Below are positions 27,690 to 36,853 of a stretch of DNA of 64,000 nt, piece by piece. The number at the start of each line of letters is the position of its first letter. Positions within the stretch are counted from its first letter, which is position 1. The position numbers were made by a program, and so were the translations under genes. Below the pieces are notes generated by a model that worked only from the letters and a program-made list of their open reading frames with translations, made no database searches and was not told the origin of the DNA. Source of the stretch: Mesorhizobium sp. WSM3862 (lineage in GTDB: Bacteria; Pseudomonadota; Alphaproteobacteria; Rhizobiales; Rhizobiaceae); the NCBI RefSeq assembly GCF_002294985.1, contig NZ_NSGE01000003.1, positions 558,001-622,000 of the forward strand. The letters are read 5' to 3'.

Positions 27690-28922
27690 CTATTCGGCTG
27701 CGCTTGGCGTTTCCGAATCCGGGCGAATAAGCTTGATGTCCGCTCCCGCCGCCCAAGCGCCGATGTCCTCCCGGCGCAGCGCCGCCGCCATCATGTCGGG
27801 AAAATGGTCCGGCGTGCAGGCGAAGACCGGGACGCCCAATGCCGCGACCGAGCCGGCCATGGAAGAGTCGTAGCCGGGACGGCCCTGGTCGGTGAGCGCC
27901 AGGAGCACAACGACATTGACGCCCGACCGCACCAGCGCAGCCAGCCGACGAAGCAGTTCCTGACCGTTGCCGCCTTCGTAGAGGTCGGTGATGAGGACGA
28001 AATGGGCCTTGGTCGGCCGCTCGATGCGCTCGGCGCAATAAGCGACCGCCTGGTTGATGTCGGTTCCGCCGCCAAGCTGGACGCCGAACAGCACCTCGAC
28101 CGGATCGCTGAGCTCTTCGGTCAGATCGACGATCGCGGTGTCAAAGCAGACCAGCTTGGTGCGCACGACCGGCAAGGAGGCCATCACGGCCGCGAAGATC
28201 GAGGCGTAGATGACCGAACTTGCCATCGAGCCGGACTGATCGACGCAGAGCGTCACTTCGTCGAGGTCGACCAGCCGACGCTGGCGGCGCATGAAGCCGA
28301 CGAGCTTTTCCGGCACTACGGTCTTGTGGTCTGGCTGGTAGTGGCGAAGGTTCGCCGCGATCGTGCGCGGCCAGTCGATGTCGCGCTGCCGCGGCCGGTT
28401 GGTGCGCCTGGAACGGTCGAGCGCGCCGCGGATCGCCTCGGCGGTCTTCTGCTCGAGACGCTGCATCAGCTTGGCGACGATGTCGGAAATGATCGAGCGG
28501 GCAATGTCCCTGGTCTTTTCCGGCATCGCCGAGCGCAACGAGACCAGATCGGCAACGAGATTGACGTCGGCCTCGATCGCCTTGAGGAATTCCGGCTCCA
28601 TCAGCATTTGCTTCAGCTTCAGCCGCTCGAAGGCGTCCTTCTGCACGACCTGGACCACCTGCTCCGGGAAGAAAGAGCGGATATCGCCCATCCATTGCGC
28701 GACGCGCGGCGCCGAGCGGCCGAGGCCGCCGCGCCGCTTGCGCGGATCGCCGGCGTCGCCGCTGCCGTCGCCGTAGAGCGCATCGAGGGCTGCCGAAAGC
28801 CGCCGGTCCTCCTCCGACAGCGCCGAGGAAGACTCATCGTCGGCGCCGATCGCCAGGCGCCAACGGCGCTCCCGCGTCCCTTCGATCGGATGAAGATCGG
28901 GTCCGACCGTTTCATCATCCAT
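27690..28922 (-). CDS. VWA-domain protein of the Yeh-like operon (YehP-like)
   Basis: A 410-residue cytoplasmic protein. The C-terminal half is a von Willebrand A domain with a complete MIDAS: DQSGSM near residue 228, the Thr in LGGGTDINQA near 288, and TDLYEGGNG near 316. The N-terminal half is helical and charged. The start ATG 28922 overlaps the DUF5682 stop by 8 bases, so it is translated with it. VWA proteins paired with MoxR ATPases act as co-chaperone or metal-insertase partners; YehP of E. coli is the relative in the equivalent operon. It is the last gene of the five-gene unit. The target is unknown. Confidence 0.85.
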   Translation of the reverse strand: MDDETVGPDLHPIEGTRERRWRLAIGADDESSSALSEEDRRLSAALDALYGDGSGDAGDPRKRRGGLGRSAPRVAQWMGDIRSFFPEQVVQVVQKDAFERLKLKQMLMEPEFLKAIEADVNLVADLVSLRSAMPEKTRDIARSIISDIVAKLMQRLEQKTAEAIRGALDRSRRTNRPRQRDIDWPRTIAANLRHYQPDHKTVVPEKLVGFMRRQRRLVDLDEVTLCVDQSGSMASSVIYASIFAAVMASLPVVRTKLVCFDTAIVDLTEELSDPVEVLFGVQLGGGTDINQAVAYCAERIERPTKAHFVLITDLYEGGNGQELLRRLAALVRSGVNVVVLLALTDQGRPGYDSSMAGSVAALGVPVFACTPDHFPDMMAAALRREDIGAWAAGADIKLIRPDSETPSAAE

Positions 28923-31173
28923 GGTTGGGCTCCCCCGTAAGCAGCTTGCCGAGGAGACCAAAATGCCGGCGCCAGGCGTCGCCGCCATCGGGTGCCGGCG
29001 TCAGTCCGGCGGGCAGGCTCGCCCTGCGGCCGAGCACGGCCTCGATCAGGCGGCGGCGCTCCATGCTGTCGAGATTGGAAAATACGCGGCGCAGCAAAGG
29101 CAGATGCGCAACGAAGGCGTCCTCGTCGAGCGATGCCAGCCAGGAATCGACAGCGCCGCGCAGCCCCTCGTCATAGATCAGCCTCTGGCCGGCGCCGCTG
29201 AAGAAGCCTTCGAAAAAGGCGGCGGCATCGATGACCGGCGTTCCGGGCGACAGCCGCTTTGCCAAAAGGCCGGCCGTGGCCTCGGCCGAGAGGTGCCCGG
29301 CCTCGTAGAGCAGATGTGCGGCGCAGCCAGCAACGAGCGCCGTCGAGCGCGATGAATCGAGCACGGTCGCAAGGCCGTTCCGCCAGGCATCCAGGACATG
29401 CCCGTCCGGCTCGACCAGCCTGATCGCCTCGTCGGCCTTCCGCAGCGCCGCCATCAGCGCTGCGGCGGCCTGCGCGTCGAGATCGCGCGCGGCGTAAGGC
29501 AGCGCGATCGCGCCTTCGATGACCAACCGCTCCAAGAGGCCGGCAAGGCGCTGCGTCTCGGTTTTGCGCGCTTCGCCATAGCGGATGATGTCGGCAAGCG
29601 GGGGCACCGACGCAAGGAGCTCCAGGCATTCGCTGCTATGCGCCGCCTTCTCCTCGAGCGCGGCGAGGCCGGCCGCGGACGCCTCGCTCAAGGCGGCGGT
29701 GATCGCGCTTTGCACCAGCGTGGCCAGAGCATCGAGCGTCGAAGCGGCGCCGATCATCTGGACAAGCCGGCCGTTGGCGGCCTTCTCGATGGTCGGTCCG
29801 TAAATCAGGTTTTCGACCAGGCGCACGGCGTATTCCGGCTGCCAGGCCAGCAGCCAGCGCTCGCGGAACGTGCCGCGGCTGCGGCCGACATCCGTCAGCC
29901 TGCCCCAGTTCACGCCGAGCACGTTCAGCCGGTGCAGAAGCGTCGACCGAAAGAGACCGCTCTCGCTGCGCAGGTCGATGGAGAGCTCGCGCTCCAGTGC
30001 TTCAGGCTTGAGCCGCGCGGCCTTCTGGTTGCGCTGCAAATCATCGATCAGCGGCGCGAGCGGCGTGTCGGATGGAATCTCGCCGACATCGGCGCCGAGC
30101 AGCAGCTCGGCCTCGACCATCTTCCACAGCAGGGCCTCGCCGTTGAAGAGCGCCGCGATCGAGGCCTCGCGCAGTTCCTCGAAACCCGGTTTCGGGCGCT
30201 CGCGTATGGCGGCAAGCGCCCGCGCCAGACGCTCCGCCTCGATCAGCGAGGCGGTCGAAATCATATGGCCCTTGGCCCTGAGAACCGAAGCGATCCGCGC
30301 GAGCCACAGCACCGAAGCGTCGTCCTGCCCGCGCGTCTGCCACAGGTGCTTGCTCCAGCCCGGCGCGACGACACCGGCGCCATAGCCATAACCCAGCGCC
30401 AGCCGCGGTCCGGTCCATGGCGCGAAGGTCATGGTGGTCTTGCGCCGGCCGATGCCTTTGAGCAGTGCCTGGTCGCTCTTTTGCGGATGCGCAGCTTGCA
30501 GGGCGGGCACATGCCACGCGCCGCAAACCACGGCCAGCGGCCCGTCGATTTCTTTGCGCGCAGCGGCGATCTCCAGCCGCATATGCGCCTCGCGCATGGC
30601 CTCGAACTTGCCAATGGACGTCTCGCCGTCGCGCAGCGTCGTCATCGCGTCGGCAATGGCAGCAAAGATCGGCCCGGGTGCGGGATTCTGCTCAATGATA
30701 TCGGACCACCAGCTTTCGCCGTCCTCATAGCCGGCGGCGCGCGCCAAAGTGCCGATCGGATCAAGGATCCGTGAGATTGCTTCGCTCTGCTCTTCGGTGG
30801 CCTCCGGTTCGTCCGCATCGGCGTCGGTCGAACCCTCGGGCCCGTGCTCGGCAAGCCGCGCGGCGGACGGCAGGTCGATGAAACGCAGCGCCGCCTTGTT
30901 GGCGACGGCCCACAGCGCCGCCTGATATTCGGGAGAGAATTCGGCGAAGGGCCAGAAGCGCGTCGCGGCGGGATCGTCCTCGGGGTAGCAAAGCAGCGCC
31001 ACCGGCGGCTTCATGTCCGGGCTGGCAAGCAGGGGCAGCAAGGGCGAGGCATCCACCGGTCCCTCGATCAGCACGGCGGCCGGCTGCAATTCGTGCAACG
31101 CTCTAAGCAGGCTCGCGGCGGAGCCCGGCCCATGATGGCGAATGCCGAAATAGCTGATGCCGCCTTGCGTCAT
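28915..31173 (-). CDS. DUF5682-family protein (YehM-like)
   Basis: A 752-residue protein of a family with no assigned function. It begins MTQGGISYFGIRHHGPGSAA, and the HHGPGS, IEGPVDASPLL and CGAWHVPAL (about residue 215) segments are conserved-looking and His-rich. They recall the EreA/ChaN/TraB style of active site, but that is only impression. The rest is helical and Ala/Leu-rich. The start lies 3 bp after the MoxR gene stop, and the end overlaps the VWA gene start. The same neighbourhood exists in E. coli as yehM in yehLMPQ. I infer a substrate-binding or enzymatic partner of the ATPase/VWA pair. Confidence 0.8.
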   Translation of the reverse strand: MTQGGISYFGIRHHGPGSAASLLRALHELQPAAVLIEGPVDASPLLPLLASPDMKPPVALLCYPEDDPAATRFWPFAEFSPEYQAALWAVANKAALRFIDLPSAARLAEHGPEGSTDADADEPEATEEQSEAISRILDPIGTLARAAGYEDGESWWSDIIEQNPAPGPIFAAIADAMTTLRDGETSIGKFEAMREAHMRLEIAAARKEIDGPLAVVCGAWHVPALQAAHPQKSDQALLKGIGRRKTTMTFAPWTGPRLALGYGYGAGVVAPGWSKHLWQTRGQDDASVLWLARIASVLRAKGHMISTASLIEAERLARALAAIRERPKPGFEELREASIAALFNGEALLWKMVEAELLLGADVGEIPSDTPLAPLIDDLQRNQKAARLKPEALERELSIDLRSESGLFRSTLLHRLNVLGVNWGRLTDVGRSRGTFRERWLLAWQPEYAVRLVENLIYGPTIEKAANGRLVQMIGAASTLDALATLVQSAITAALSEASAAGLAALEEKAAHSSECLELLASVPPLADIIRYGEARKTETQRLAGLLERLVIEGAIALPYAARDLDAQAAAALMAALRKADEAIRLVEPDGHVLDAWRNGLATVLDSSRSTALVAGCAAHLLYEAGHLSAEATAGLLAKRLSPGTPVIDAAAFFEGFFSGAGQRLIYDEGLRGAVDSWLASLDEDAFVAHLPLLRRVFSNLDSMERRRLIEAVLGRRASLPAGLTPAPDGGDAWRRHFGLLGKLLTGEPNHG

Positions 31174-31176
31174 GGC

Positions 31177-32256
31177 TCAGATGGCCGCGTTGAGCGCCGC
31201 GTAATAACCGGCGTAGTCCGGCCGCTTCTTCAGCACCGTCTCCAAATATTCCTCAAGCACGACCTTGTCCTGGATCGGGTCCTTGACGATGGCGCCGACC
31301 AGGCTTGGCGCCAGGCCTTCGGCGTGGAGCTTGCCGCCGTCGAACCAGGCCGCCTGGCTGAGGCCGCTGATCATCGTGGCGATCGCCTCGGCGGTGGAGA
31401 GCGAGCCCGACGGCGTCTTCAGCGTCACCTTGCCGTCCGAGGTCGCGCCGGAGCGCAGCTCGCGGAAGATGGTCAGCACGCGCGCGATCTCCTCGCCGAC
31501 ATTTTTCGGCACCGGCAGGTCCAGTCCGCCGGCCATCTCGCCGACGCGCCGAGACACGATCGAGACCTCTTCCGCCATGTCCTCCGGCAGCGGCAGCACC
31601 ACGACATTGAAACGGCGCTTCAGCGCCGAGGAGAGTTCGTTGACGCCCTTGTCGCGATTGTTCGCGGTGGCGATGATGTTGAAGCCGCGCTGCGCGTAGA
31701 TCGAGGTGTTCAGCTCCGGCACCGGCATCATCTTTTCGGACAGCACGGTGATCAGCGTGTCCTGCACGTCGGAGCCCATGCGCGTCAGCTCTTCCAAGCG
31801 GCAGAGCTTGCCTTCCTGCATGGCGCGGTAGAGCGGCGTCGGCACCAGCGCCTCCTGGCTCGGCCCCTTCGCCAAGAGCTGCGCATAGTTCCAGCCGTAG
31901 CGGATCTGATTCTCGTCGGTGCCGGCCGTGCATTGCACGATCAGCGTCGAGTTTCCCATGATGGCGCCGGCGAGATGTTCCGAGACCCAGGATTTTGCCG
32001 TTCCCGGCACGCCGAGCAGGAGCAGCGCCCGGTCGGTCGCGAGCGTCGCCACCGCGGTTTCCATCAATTGCCGACGTCCGACATATTTCGGGGTGATAAG
32101 CGTGCCGTCGCCCGCCTTGCCGCCCATCAGGTAAGTGAGGACAGCCTTGGGCGACAGGCTCCAGCCGGCAGGCTTCTGGCGGTCGTCGTCGCGCGCGAGC
32201 GCCTGCAGTTCGGAGGCATAGACCTGCTCGGCCGGAAGGCGGATGGCTGCGTTCAT
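31177..32256 (-). CDS. MoxR-family AAA+ ATPase (YehL-like)
   Basis: A 359-residue AAA+ ATPase. Walker A is LLLGVPGTAKSWVSEHLAGA near residue 81, slightly divergent (Ala before Lys, as in many MoxR relatives). Walker B is LCRLEELTRMGSDVQDTL near 150. The sensor-1 region IIATANNRDKGVNELSSALK is near 195, and the arginine-finger KRRFN follows. GGAGAAG precedes ATG 32256. MoxR ATPases act with VWA proteins to mature or remodel enzyme complexes. It lies 19 bp downstream of the DUF5691 gene and 3 bp upstream of the DUF5682 gene. E. coli YehL is the equivalent. Confidence 0.87.
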   Translation of the reverse strand: MNAAIRLPAEQVYASELQALARDDDRQKPAGWSLSPKAVLTYLMGGKAGDGTLITPKYVGRRQLMETAVATLATDRALLLLGVPGTAKSWVSEHLAGAIMGNSTLIVQCTAGTDENQIRYGWNYAQLLAKGPSQEALVPTPLYRAMQEGKLCRLEELTRMGSDVQDTLITVLSEKMMPVPELNTSIYAQRGFNIIATANNRDKGVNELSSALKRRFNVVVLPLPEDMAEEVSIVSRRVGEMAGGLDLPVPKNVGEEIARVLTIFRELRSGATSDGKVTLKTPSGSLSTAEAIATMISGLSQAAWFDGGKLHAEGLAPSLVGAIVKDPIQDKVVLEEYLETVLKKRPDYAGYYAALNAAI

Positions 32257-32275
32257 GCGATCTTCTCCGGGTTGA

Positions 32276-33721
32276 TCATCTGTCGGATTGCGAAGGGTTT
32301 CCGGCCAGCGCTGCATTGAGCCGCAGCAGGCCGAGGGATGGGGAAGCGGGCGACAGGCCGGCGGCGATCACCTCGTCGATCAATTTTTCCGCCGCCTCCG
32401 GATTGGCCAGAAAGCCTAGGGTCTCGAGATACTGCTCGGCGCTTCGTTTCATGACGTCGTTGTCACCCGAGACGGCGGAACGCAGCGCTGGAAGCGTCTT
32501 GCTCCTTGCGAGGTCGCTCCATTCCAGCCAGCCTGCTTCCGCGCCTTCGACCAGGTTGAGCGCGGCCAGATTTTGCCCATCATCCAGGATCTGCCTGATC
32601 AGGACACGCTTCCTGCCGTTGTCCAAGCGCGACATGAGCTGGAGGACGAGAAGCGCCAGCCTGCCGCCGGCGGCGACAAGCAAATCCGCCAAACAGGCGA
32701 CCGCCGCATCGCTGCCGGACACCGCGATCATTCGAACGAGAAAGAGATCGGCACCCTCATCGACGCCGAACTGCCATGCGCCAATGAAATCGGGCTCAGT
32801 CTTGCCGAATTGGGCGATGAGATCGCCGAAGTAACAGGACGCGAACAGGTCGGCGCGACGCGACTGTTGCGCAGGCGACTTGGGTTTTATCGGCGTGTAG
32901 GTGGTGCGGCGGCGGATGAAGCCGGATTTGCCTTCCTCAATGAAAGCGGCGAGCTCGGCTATCGGATCTTTCGACGCGCCATCCGCTGGATCGCTACGTT
33001 CACCCAACCTTGCCAGGAGCCGGCCGGCCGTTTCGCGCACCTTGCCTGAGCGATCGGCGGACAGGCTCTTTAGAAATGGAATGTCATCGGCACTCAAGCC
33101 GAAGCGCATCAGCTCCACGAGCGCAAGCCTGACCTCCGCCGGCTCGCTCGCTCCCTTGGTCTCAATCAACGTCCGCGCCAAGACAGGCATGGTGCGCCGT
33201 AATTCGACCAAAGCTGTACGGCGCGCGGCAGGATAAAAATCATCCCAGGTTTCAGCGGTGAGTTGTCCTCGTCGAGACTGCCTGTCGCCATCCGCGCCTG
33301 CTTGCCAGTCGACCCAGGGAGCATAGATATCTGGGCTTTCCTGATCCGACGCAGCAGGCATCCAATCCATCGGATGGAGCACGAAGCCTCGGCTGGCGAC
33401 GAGTGTGGCCACGCGGGTCTTGAGCCTCGCATCAGCGGCGTATTTCAATACGGCACGCAGCAACGGTCGCAGCCAATCAGGAAGCATCGGCAGGGCCAGC
33501 ATCGGCAGCGGCGGACGGCGTTTCAAGGTTTTGGGCGCCGCCGGCCGAAGCGCGACATCCAGCGCCTGCGCGGCGATCGCCAAGAGCCGACGTTCCTGCT
33601 CGTCTGAGCTGGAGGCAGCCGCGAACTCCTTCCATTCGGCGGGCGCCAATTCGAAAGCGGCGCCGCCCGAAATCCAGTTGTCGCGAAGCCTCGCCAGCCC
33701 TGCCTGCTCGAGCTCGTTCAT
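32276..33721 (-). CDS. DUF5691-family protein of the Yeh-like operon
   Basis: A 481-residue soluble protein, helical throughout, Leu/Ala/Arg-rich and reminiscent of HEAT-type repeats (RLALVELMRFGLSADDIPFL, VRETAGRLLARLGER, LLVAAGGRLALLVLQLMSRL). I assign it to DUF5691 by its constant place between SWIM and MoxR genes in such operons and by the N-terminal pattern; this is moderate. ATG 33721 overlaps the SWIM gene stop as ATGA, so they are coupled. A longer in-frame reading to 34024 lies inside the SWIM gene and is not credible. The protein has no visible catalytic motif and is probably a scaffold. Function unknown. Confidence 0.7.
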   Translation of the reverse strand: MNELEQAGLARLRDNWISGGAAFELAPAEWKEFAAASSSDEQERRLLAIAAQALDVALRPAAPKTLKRRPPLPMLALPMLPDWLRPLLRAVLKYAADARLKTRVATLVASRGFVLHPMDWMPAASDQESPDIYAPWVDWQAGADGDRQSRRGQLTAETWDDFYPAARRTALVELRRTMPVLARTLIETKGASEPAEVRLALVELMRFGLSADDIPFLKSLSADRSGKVRETAGRLLARLGERSDPADGASKDPIAELAAFIEEGKSGFIRRRTTYTPIKPKSPAQQSRRADLFASCYFGDLIAQFGKTEPDFIGAWQFGVDEGADLFLVRMIAVSGSDAAVACLADLLVAAGGRLALLVLQLMSRLDNGRKRVLIRQILDDGQNLAALNLVEGAEAGWLEWSDLARSKTLPALRSAVSGDNDVMKRSAEQYLETLGFLANPEAAEKLIDEVIAAGLSPASPSLGLLRLNAALAGNPSQSDR

Positions 33722-35118
33722 GAGAGATTGAGCCTCCCGATGCTGCTTTGTGAGGCCAGAAGCTCGAGCCTGGCGCCGTTCCACAGCGCTGCCGTGACTG
33801 TCAGATCGAGGCCAAGCAAGGTATGGTTGACGGAGCCGGCGACAGGCAGGGCGATGCCATGCGAATCGTTCGCCGCCTGCCACCAGGCGCCATCCTTCTC
33901 GTCCAGCGCGATCGCGCCCGCCGGCAGGAGGATCGGACAGTCGGACAGCCACGGCGCGCCGTCCTGGAAAGCTGCATACGCGGCCAGCGGATCGCCGGCA
34001 GCGTTCGGAGCAAAATCGGGCCAATTGCCGGGCGACGCATCGCCCAGGCGTTCTGCGACCAGTGCGCGAAGCGGAATTCGGGATGGATAGAACACCAGCC
34101 TCGCCTTGAAGCGATCCCCCGGCGCGAAGGCGCCGGAGCGGCGCCCGGCCGAGGCCGGGAAGAAGTCCAGGAGGACGGCAAATCGTGGGATTGGGCTTTT
34201 CAGATCGAGCAGCCAGGTCGCGTGGCTGACCAGGCCGTCGCGACGGGTCTCGATCTTCTCACCCAGCACCTCCCAGTCGCTCTCGACCTGGAGGGCATCC
34301 GGATTGGCAAGCATCTGGTCACGTGTTTCGGATGTCGAGACCAGGCGCTTCAGCTCGGCATCGTCGGGCGCGGCACGCCAGGCCTTGGCGAGCAGCACCA
34401 GCTTACCCAGCTCGCGGATAGCGGCGTCCGGCCGCTCTTCGCTGCGCAGCGCCATCAGTTTCGCGGGCAGCTCGTCGATGCGCCCGGCCAAAGCGGTCGC
34501 CTTGAGGTCTACAAGCCGCGCCGCGATGCGGCGGCAGCGCTCGCTGCTGGCGTCGACAAAACCGGCAAGGCCGAGCCGAAGCTGGTCGGCAACCCACTGA
34601 TCCAATTCGTCGAGCGCTGCGGACACAGCACTTCGCGTGTCCTCGGCGCGCTTGCGCTGCGCCGCCTCGCGGCGTTCGGCGGCCGCGGCGTCTTCTACGG
34701 CAGCGCTTTGCTCGGGCCGCAACGCCTCGTCGATGCTTTTGCTTTCCGCGCTTGCCGGCGCCGGCGTCGGCGGCTGGCCCGGCTTGCGGCGCCGGCCGAG
34801 CCAATCATTGACCCATTCCGGCGTCTGGTCGACCCGATCGAAGCTGGCGGGCGCGGTGGCGCCGATCCACATCAGCCCCAGTATGTGCTTGCACGGAAAT
34901 TTTCGCGATGGACAGGTGCATTTGTAGCCGTGGTCGCGGGCATCGAATGCGACGCGGTAGGGATTCGCTCCCGAGCCCTGGCATTCGCCCCAGATGAGGC
35001 CCAGCTGTTCGTTTGTCTCGAGACGGGGCCAGTTGGACCGCTTGGTCAGCTTGGCGGCGGCGCCCAGCGAAGCCTGGTCGGGCGCGAGCGCCTCGATTGT
35101 TTTCAAATCCAGCTGCAA
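33718..35118 (-). CDS. SWIM zinc-finger protein (YehQ-like)
   Basis: A 466-residue protein with an N-terminal SWIM zinc finger: CTCPSRKFPCKHILGL (about residue 67) fits CxCx6CxH. A Glu/Ala/Arg-rich, probably coiled-coil segment follows (about 115-185), then a mixed C-terminal domain containing LLDFFPASAGRRSGAF and FKARLVFYPSRIPLRA. SWIM domains bind DNA or proteins. TTG 35118 is the likely start (GGGAG five bases upstream); no ATG in frame fits. It is the first gene of the five-gene unit, and its end overlaps the DUF5691 start. YehQ is the E. coli counterpart. Confidence 0.82.
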   Translation of the reverse strand: MQLDLKTIEALAPDQASLGAAAKLTKRSNWPRLETNEQLGLIWGECQGSGANPYRVAFDARDHGYKCTCPSRKFPCKHILGLMWIGATAPASFDRVDQTPEWVNDWLGRRRKPGQPPTPAPASAESKSIDEALRPEQSAAVEDAAAAERREAAQRKRAEDTRSAVSAALDELDQWVADQLRLGLAGFVDASSERCRRIAARLVDLKATALAGRIDELPAKLMALRSEERPDAAIRELGKLVLLAKAWRAAPDDAELKRLVSTSETRDQMLANPDALQVESDWEVLGEKIETRRDGLVSHATWLLDLKSPIPRFAVLLDFFPASAGRRSGAFAPGDRFKARLVFYPSRIPLRALVAERLGDASPGNWPDFAPNAAGDPLAAYAAFQDGAPWLSDCPILLPAGAIALDEKDGAWWQAANDSHGIALPVAGSVNHTLLGLDLTVTAALWNGARLELLASQSSIGRLNLS

Positions 35119-35213
35119 GCCGCTCCCTCATGACCCCCGAAGCATGATGTCGCGACGATGGATACCTGTTTGCGGCGCGCTGGTGTAGCTCCAGCCGCTG
35201 AAAAGTTGGTGCC

Positions 35214-35437
35214 TTGTCTAACGTTGCGTTGCCCTGTTCATCGTCAGGCGCGGGAACCCACCAGGACGGCGTGCACAGCATAGGCGCGGCGATCCTCGGC
35301 GCTGACGGCCAGCCGATCGGCACGCTGTCGATCGCCTCCCCCTGTCTCGCGCGTAGACGATGCGGTGGCGGCCCCCGGGCGAGGCGGCGATCAGGGCGGC
35401 GCGGCTCATCTCGGCGCGGCTGACCGGCGAGGCATAA
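35214..35437 (+). pseudogene. Remnant of an IclR-family regulator, frameshifted
   Basis: The first part reads THQDGVHSIGAAILGADGQP followed by IGTLSIASP, the typical end of an IclR effector domain. After 35340 the sense continues in other frames: SRVDDAVAA, then GEAAIRAARLISARLTGEA and a stop at 35437. At least two frameshifts and the loss of everything N-terminal make it a pseudogene. The sequence from 35440 to 35602 shows no gene I can support; the space 35119-35213 is also empty. Confidence 0.7.
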
Positions 35438-35602
35438 CTCATCTCCTCCGTTGCGGCGAAGATGGTTAGGTGCTGCCGACGCCGTCCCGATGGCAGCTGG
35501 CGTCGTGCCCCAGCTTCTCCAAGCCTGATGTCATCATCTGCCTCCTCCACCAGTCGCTTCGCGTTCCGCAACCGGCGGATTTCGCGGCCGAATTCCTCAC
35601 CG

Positions 35603-35989
35603 TCAAACAGCGTCCTGGTAAAATTCGATCGGCAGTCCATCGGGATCGGCGATGAAGGTAAACAATCGTCCCGTGTATGGATCTGTTCGGATGGGCTCCA
35701 CCTCGACGTCTCGCGACCGAAGCAGCTCGGCTGTTGCCTCGACCGAGGCGACCGAGAATGCAATATGCCTTAATCCACAGGCCTCGGGCCTGCTGGGCCG
35801 GCTTGGCGGATCAGGGAAACTGAACAGTTCGATCTGGATGGGACCGTGACGCAAATCGCACTTCCAAGACTGCCTTTCGGGGCGCCAGTTTTCGGCCAGA
35901 ACGACGAAACCGAGCTTGTTCGTGTAGAACTGCTTGGAGGTCTCATAGTCACTGGAGATGATTGCGACATGATGGACAGCCAGGAGCAT
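35603..35989 (-). CDS. YaeR/GloA2-like VOC (glyoxalase-fold) protein
   Basis: A 128-residue vicinal-oxygen-chelate protein of the size of E. coli YaeR. Metal-ligand positions are visible: VHHVAIISSDYETSKQFY at the N-terminus (His), IQIELFSFPDPPSRPSRP (Glu), ACGLRHIAFSV (His) and DPDGLPIEFYQ at the end (Glu). The four-segment pattern closely follows YaeR. ATG 35989 gives the family start MLLAVHHV; the frame remains open to 36115 but that part is not family-like. The gene is intact although flanked by an IclR remnant and an aldehyde dehydrogenase remnant. The substrate of YaeR-type proteins is not established. Confidence 0.85.
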   Translation of the reverse strand: MLLAVHHVAIISSDYETSKQFYTNKLGFVVLAENWRPERQSWKCDLRHGPIQIELFSFPDPPSRPSRPEACGLRHIAFSVASVEATAELLRSRDVEVEPIRTDPYTGRLFTFIADPDGLPIEFYQDAV

Positions 35990-36129
35990 CAGATTGGCCT
36001 CGCGTAAGCGTCGATAACGGCGACCCAGCACAGTCGCATCGGGTATACCTTGGCGCAACCAGGCGCCGACACCGGCCGTGCCGGCTTGGGCGAGCATCTC
36101 CAAAAGTCCGGCCACCCTCCCCTCGAGGG

Positions 36130-36352
36130 GAGCTTATCCGAGCGCTATTCACGCCGTCTTGAGGTCGGTGTACTTCTCGATCGCGTGCAGCGACTTGTCT
36201 TTGCCGAAGCGGGACTGCTTGAAGCCGCCGAGCGGTACCGTGATGTCGGCGCCGCCATAGGTGTTGACCTGGACGACGCCGGCATTGATGGCGTGCACCA
36301 TGCGATGCGCGGTCGAGAGCTTCGAGGTCCACACGGCAGAAGCAAGACCCTA
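36130..36352 (-). pseudogene. C-terminal remnant of an aldehyde dehydrogenase (PuuC-like)
   Basis: The minus strand reads GLASAVWTSKLSTAHRMVHA then INAGVVQVNTYGGADITVPL, GGFKQSRFGKDKSLHAIEKY and TDLKTA. This is the last fifth of a class of NAD-dependent aldehyde dehydrogenases that includes gamma-glutamyl-aminobutyraldehyde dehydrogenase. The catalytic Cys/Glu region is missing. The Trp expected after KTA is TGA at 36149-36151, followed by IALG-like codons, suggesting a late nonsense change. Upstream of 36352 the frame is lost. Confidence 0.8.
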
Positions 36353-36409
36353 TGTCGGGCGCAACTACATGCAGCCCAGCGCGCTGGGGAGTTTCGGTGG
36401 CTAGTCGGG

Positions 36410-36853
36410 TCAGTCTGGCGCTGACTCCGACTCGATCAGGCTTTCCAGCATGTCCAGCAGGCGTTCGTGCTGCTCGGCGCCGTAACGCTTCTCGATGGCG
36501 TCGTGGATGGCGGTGCGCTCGGGCGCCAGCTCCTCGATCAGCGCCACGCCGGCCGGGCTGATGGCGAGCAGTGCGCGGCGGCCGTCATCCTTGACCTTGT
36601 TGCGGGTGATGAATTCGCGCTCGTCCAGTGCTTTGATGATGCGGGTGAGGCTGGGCGGCAGGATCGAGGCGCGGTTGGCGAGCTCGGTCGCTTCCAGCGG
36701 ACCGGTCTCGGCAAGCACGCGCAGCACGCGCCATTGCTGCTCGGTGATGTCGTGGCGAGCAAGCATCGGACGAAAATGCGCCATGATCACTTCACGAGCG
36801 CGAAGCAGAGCCATGGGCAGGGAACGGCGGGTGCTGGGCGGCAGCAGAGTCAA
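36410..36853 (-). CDS. hpaR: MarR-family regulator, HpaR-like
   Basis: A 147-residue MarR protein. The N-terminal TRRSLPMALLRAREVIMAHF and EQQWRVLRVLAETGPLEATE are typical of HpaR, the repressor of 4-hydroxyphenylacetate/homoprotocatechuate degradation. The wHTH is ELANRASILPPSLTRIIKAL with KDDGRRALLAISPAG as the wing. The true start is uncertain: TTG 36853 keeps the conserved TRRSL segment, while ATG 36814 would cut it. The frame is open to 37081 without family-like sequence. Its presumed target operon survives only as fragments on the opposite strand at 37054-37631, so it is an orphan regulator here. Confidence 0.8.
   Translation of the reverse strand: MTLLPPSTRRSLPMALLRAREVIMAHFRPMLARHDITEQQWRVLRVLAETGPLEATELANRASILPPSLTRIIKALDEREFITRNKVKDDGRRALLAISPAGVALIEELAPERTAIHDAIEKRYGAEQHERLLDMLESLIESESAPD

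Noticed and set aside
32276..34024. Longer start for the DUF5691 gene at 34024
   Set aside because: The added 101 residues lie inside the SWIM gene in another frame. The ATG at 33721 overlaps the SWIM stop as expected for a coupled operon.
35218..35763. 181-codon frame on the minus strand
   Set aside because: It is antisense to the IclR remnant and overlaps the VOC gene; no domain is visible.
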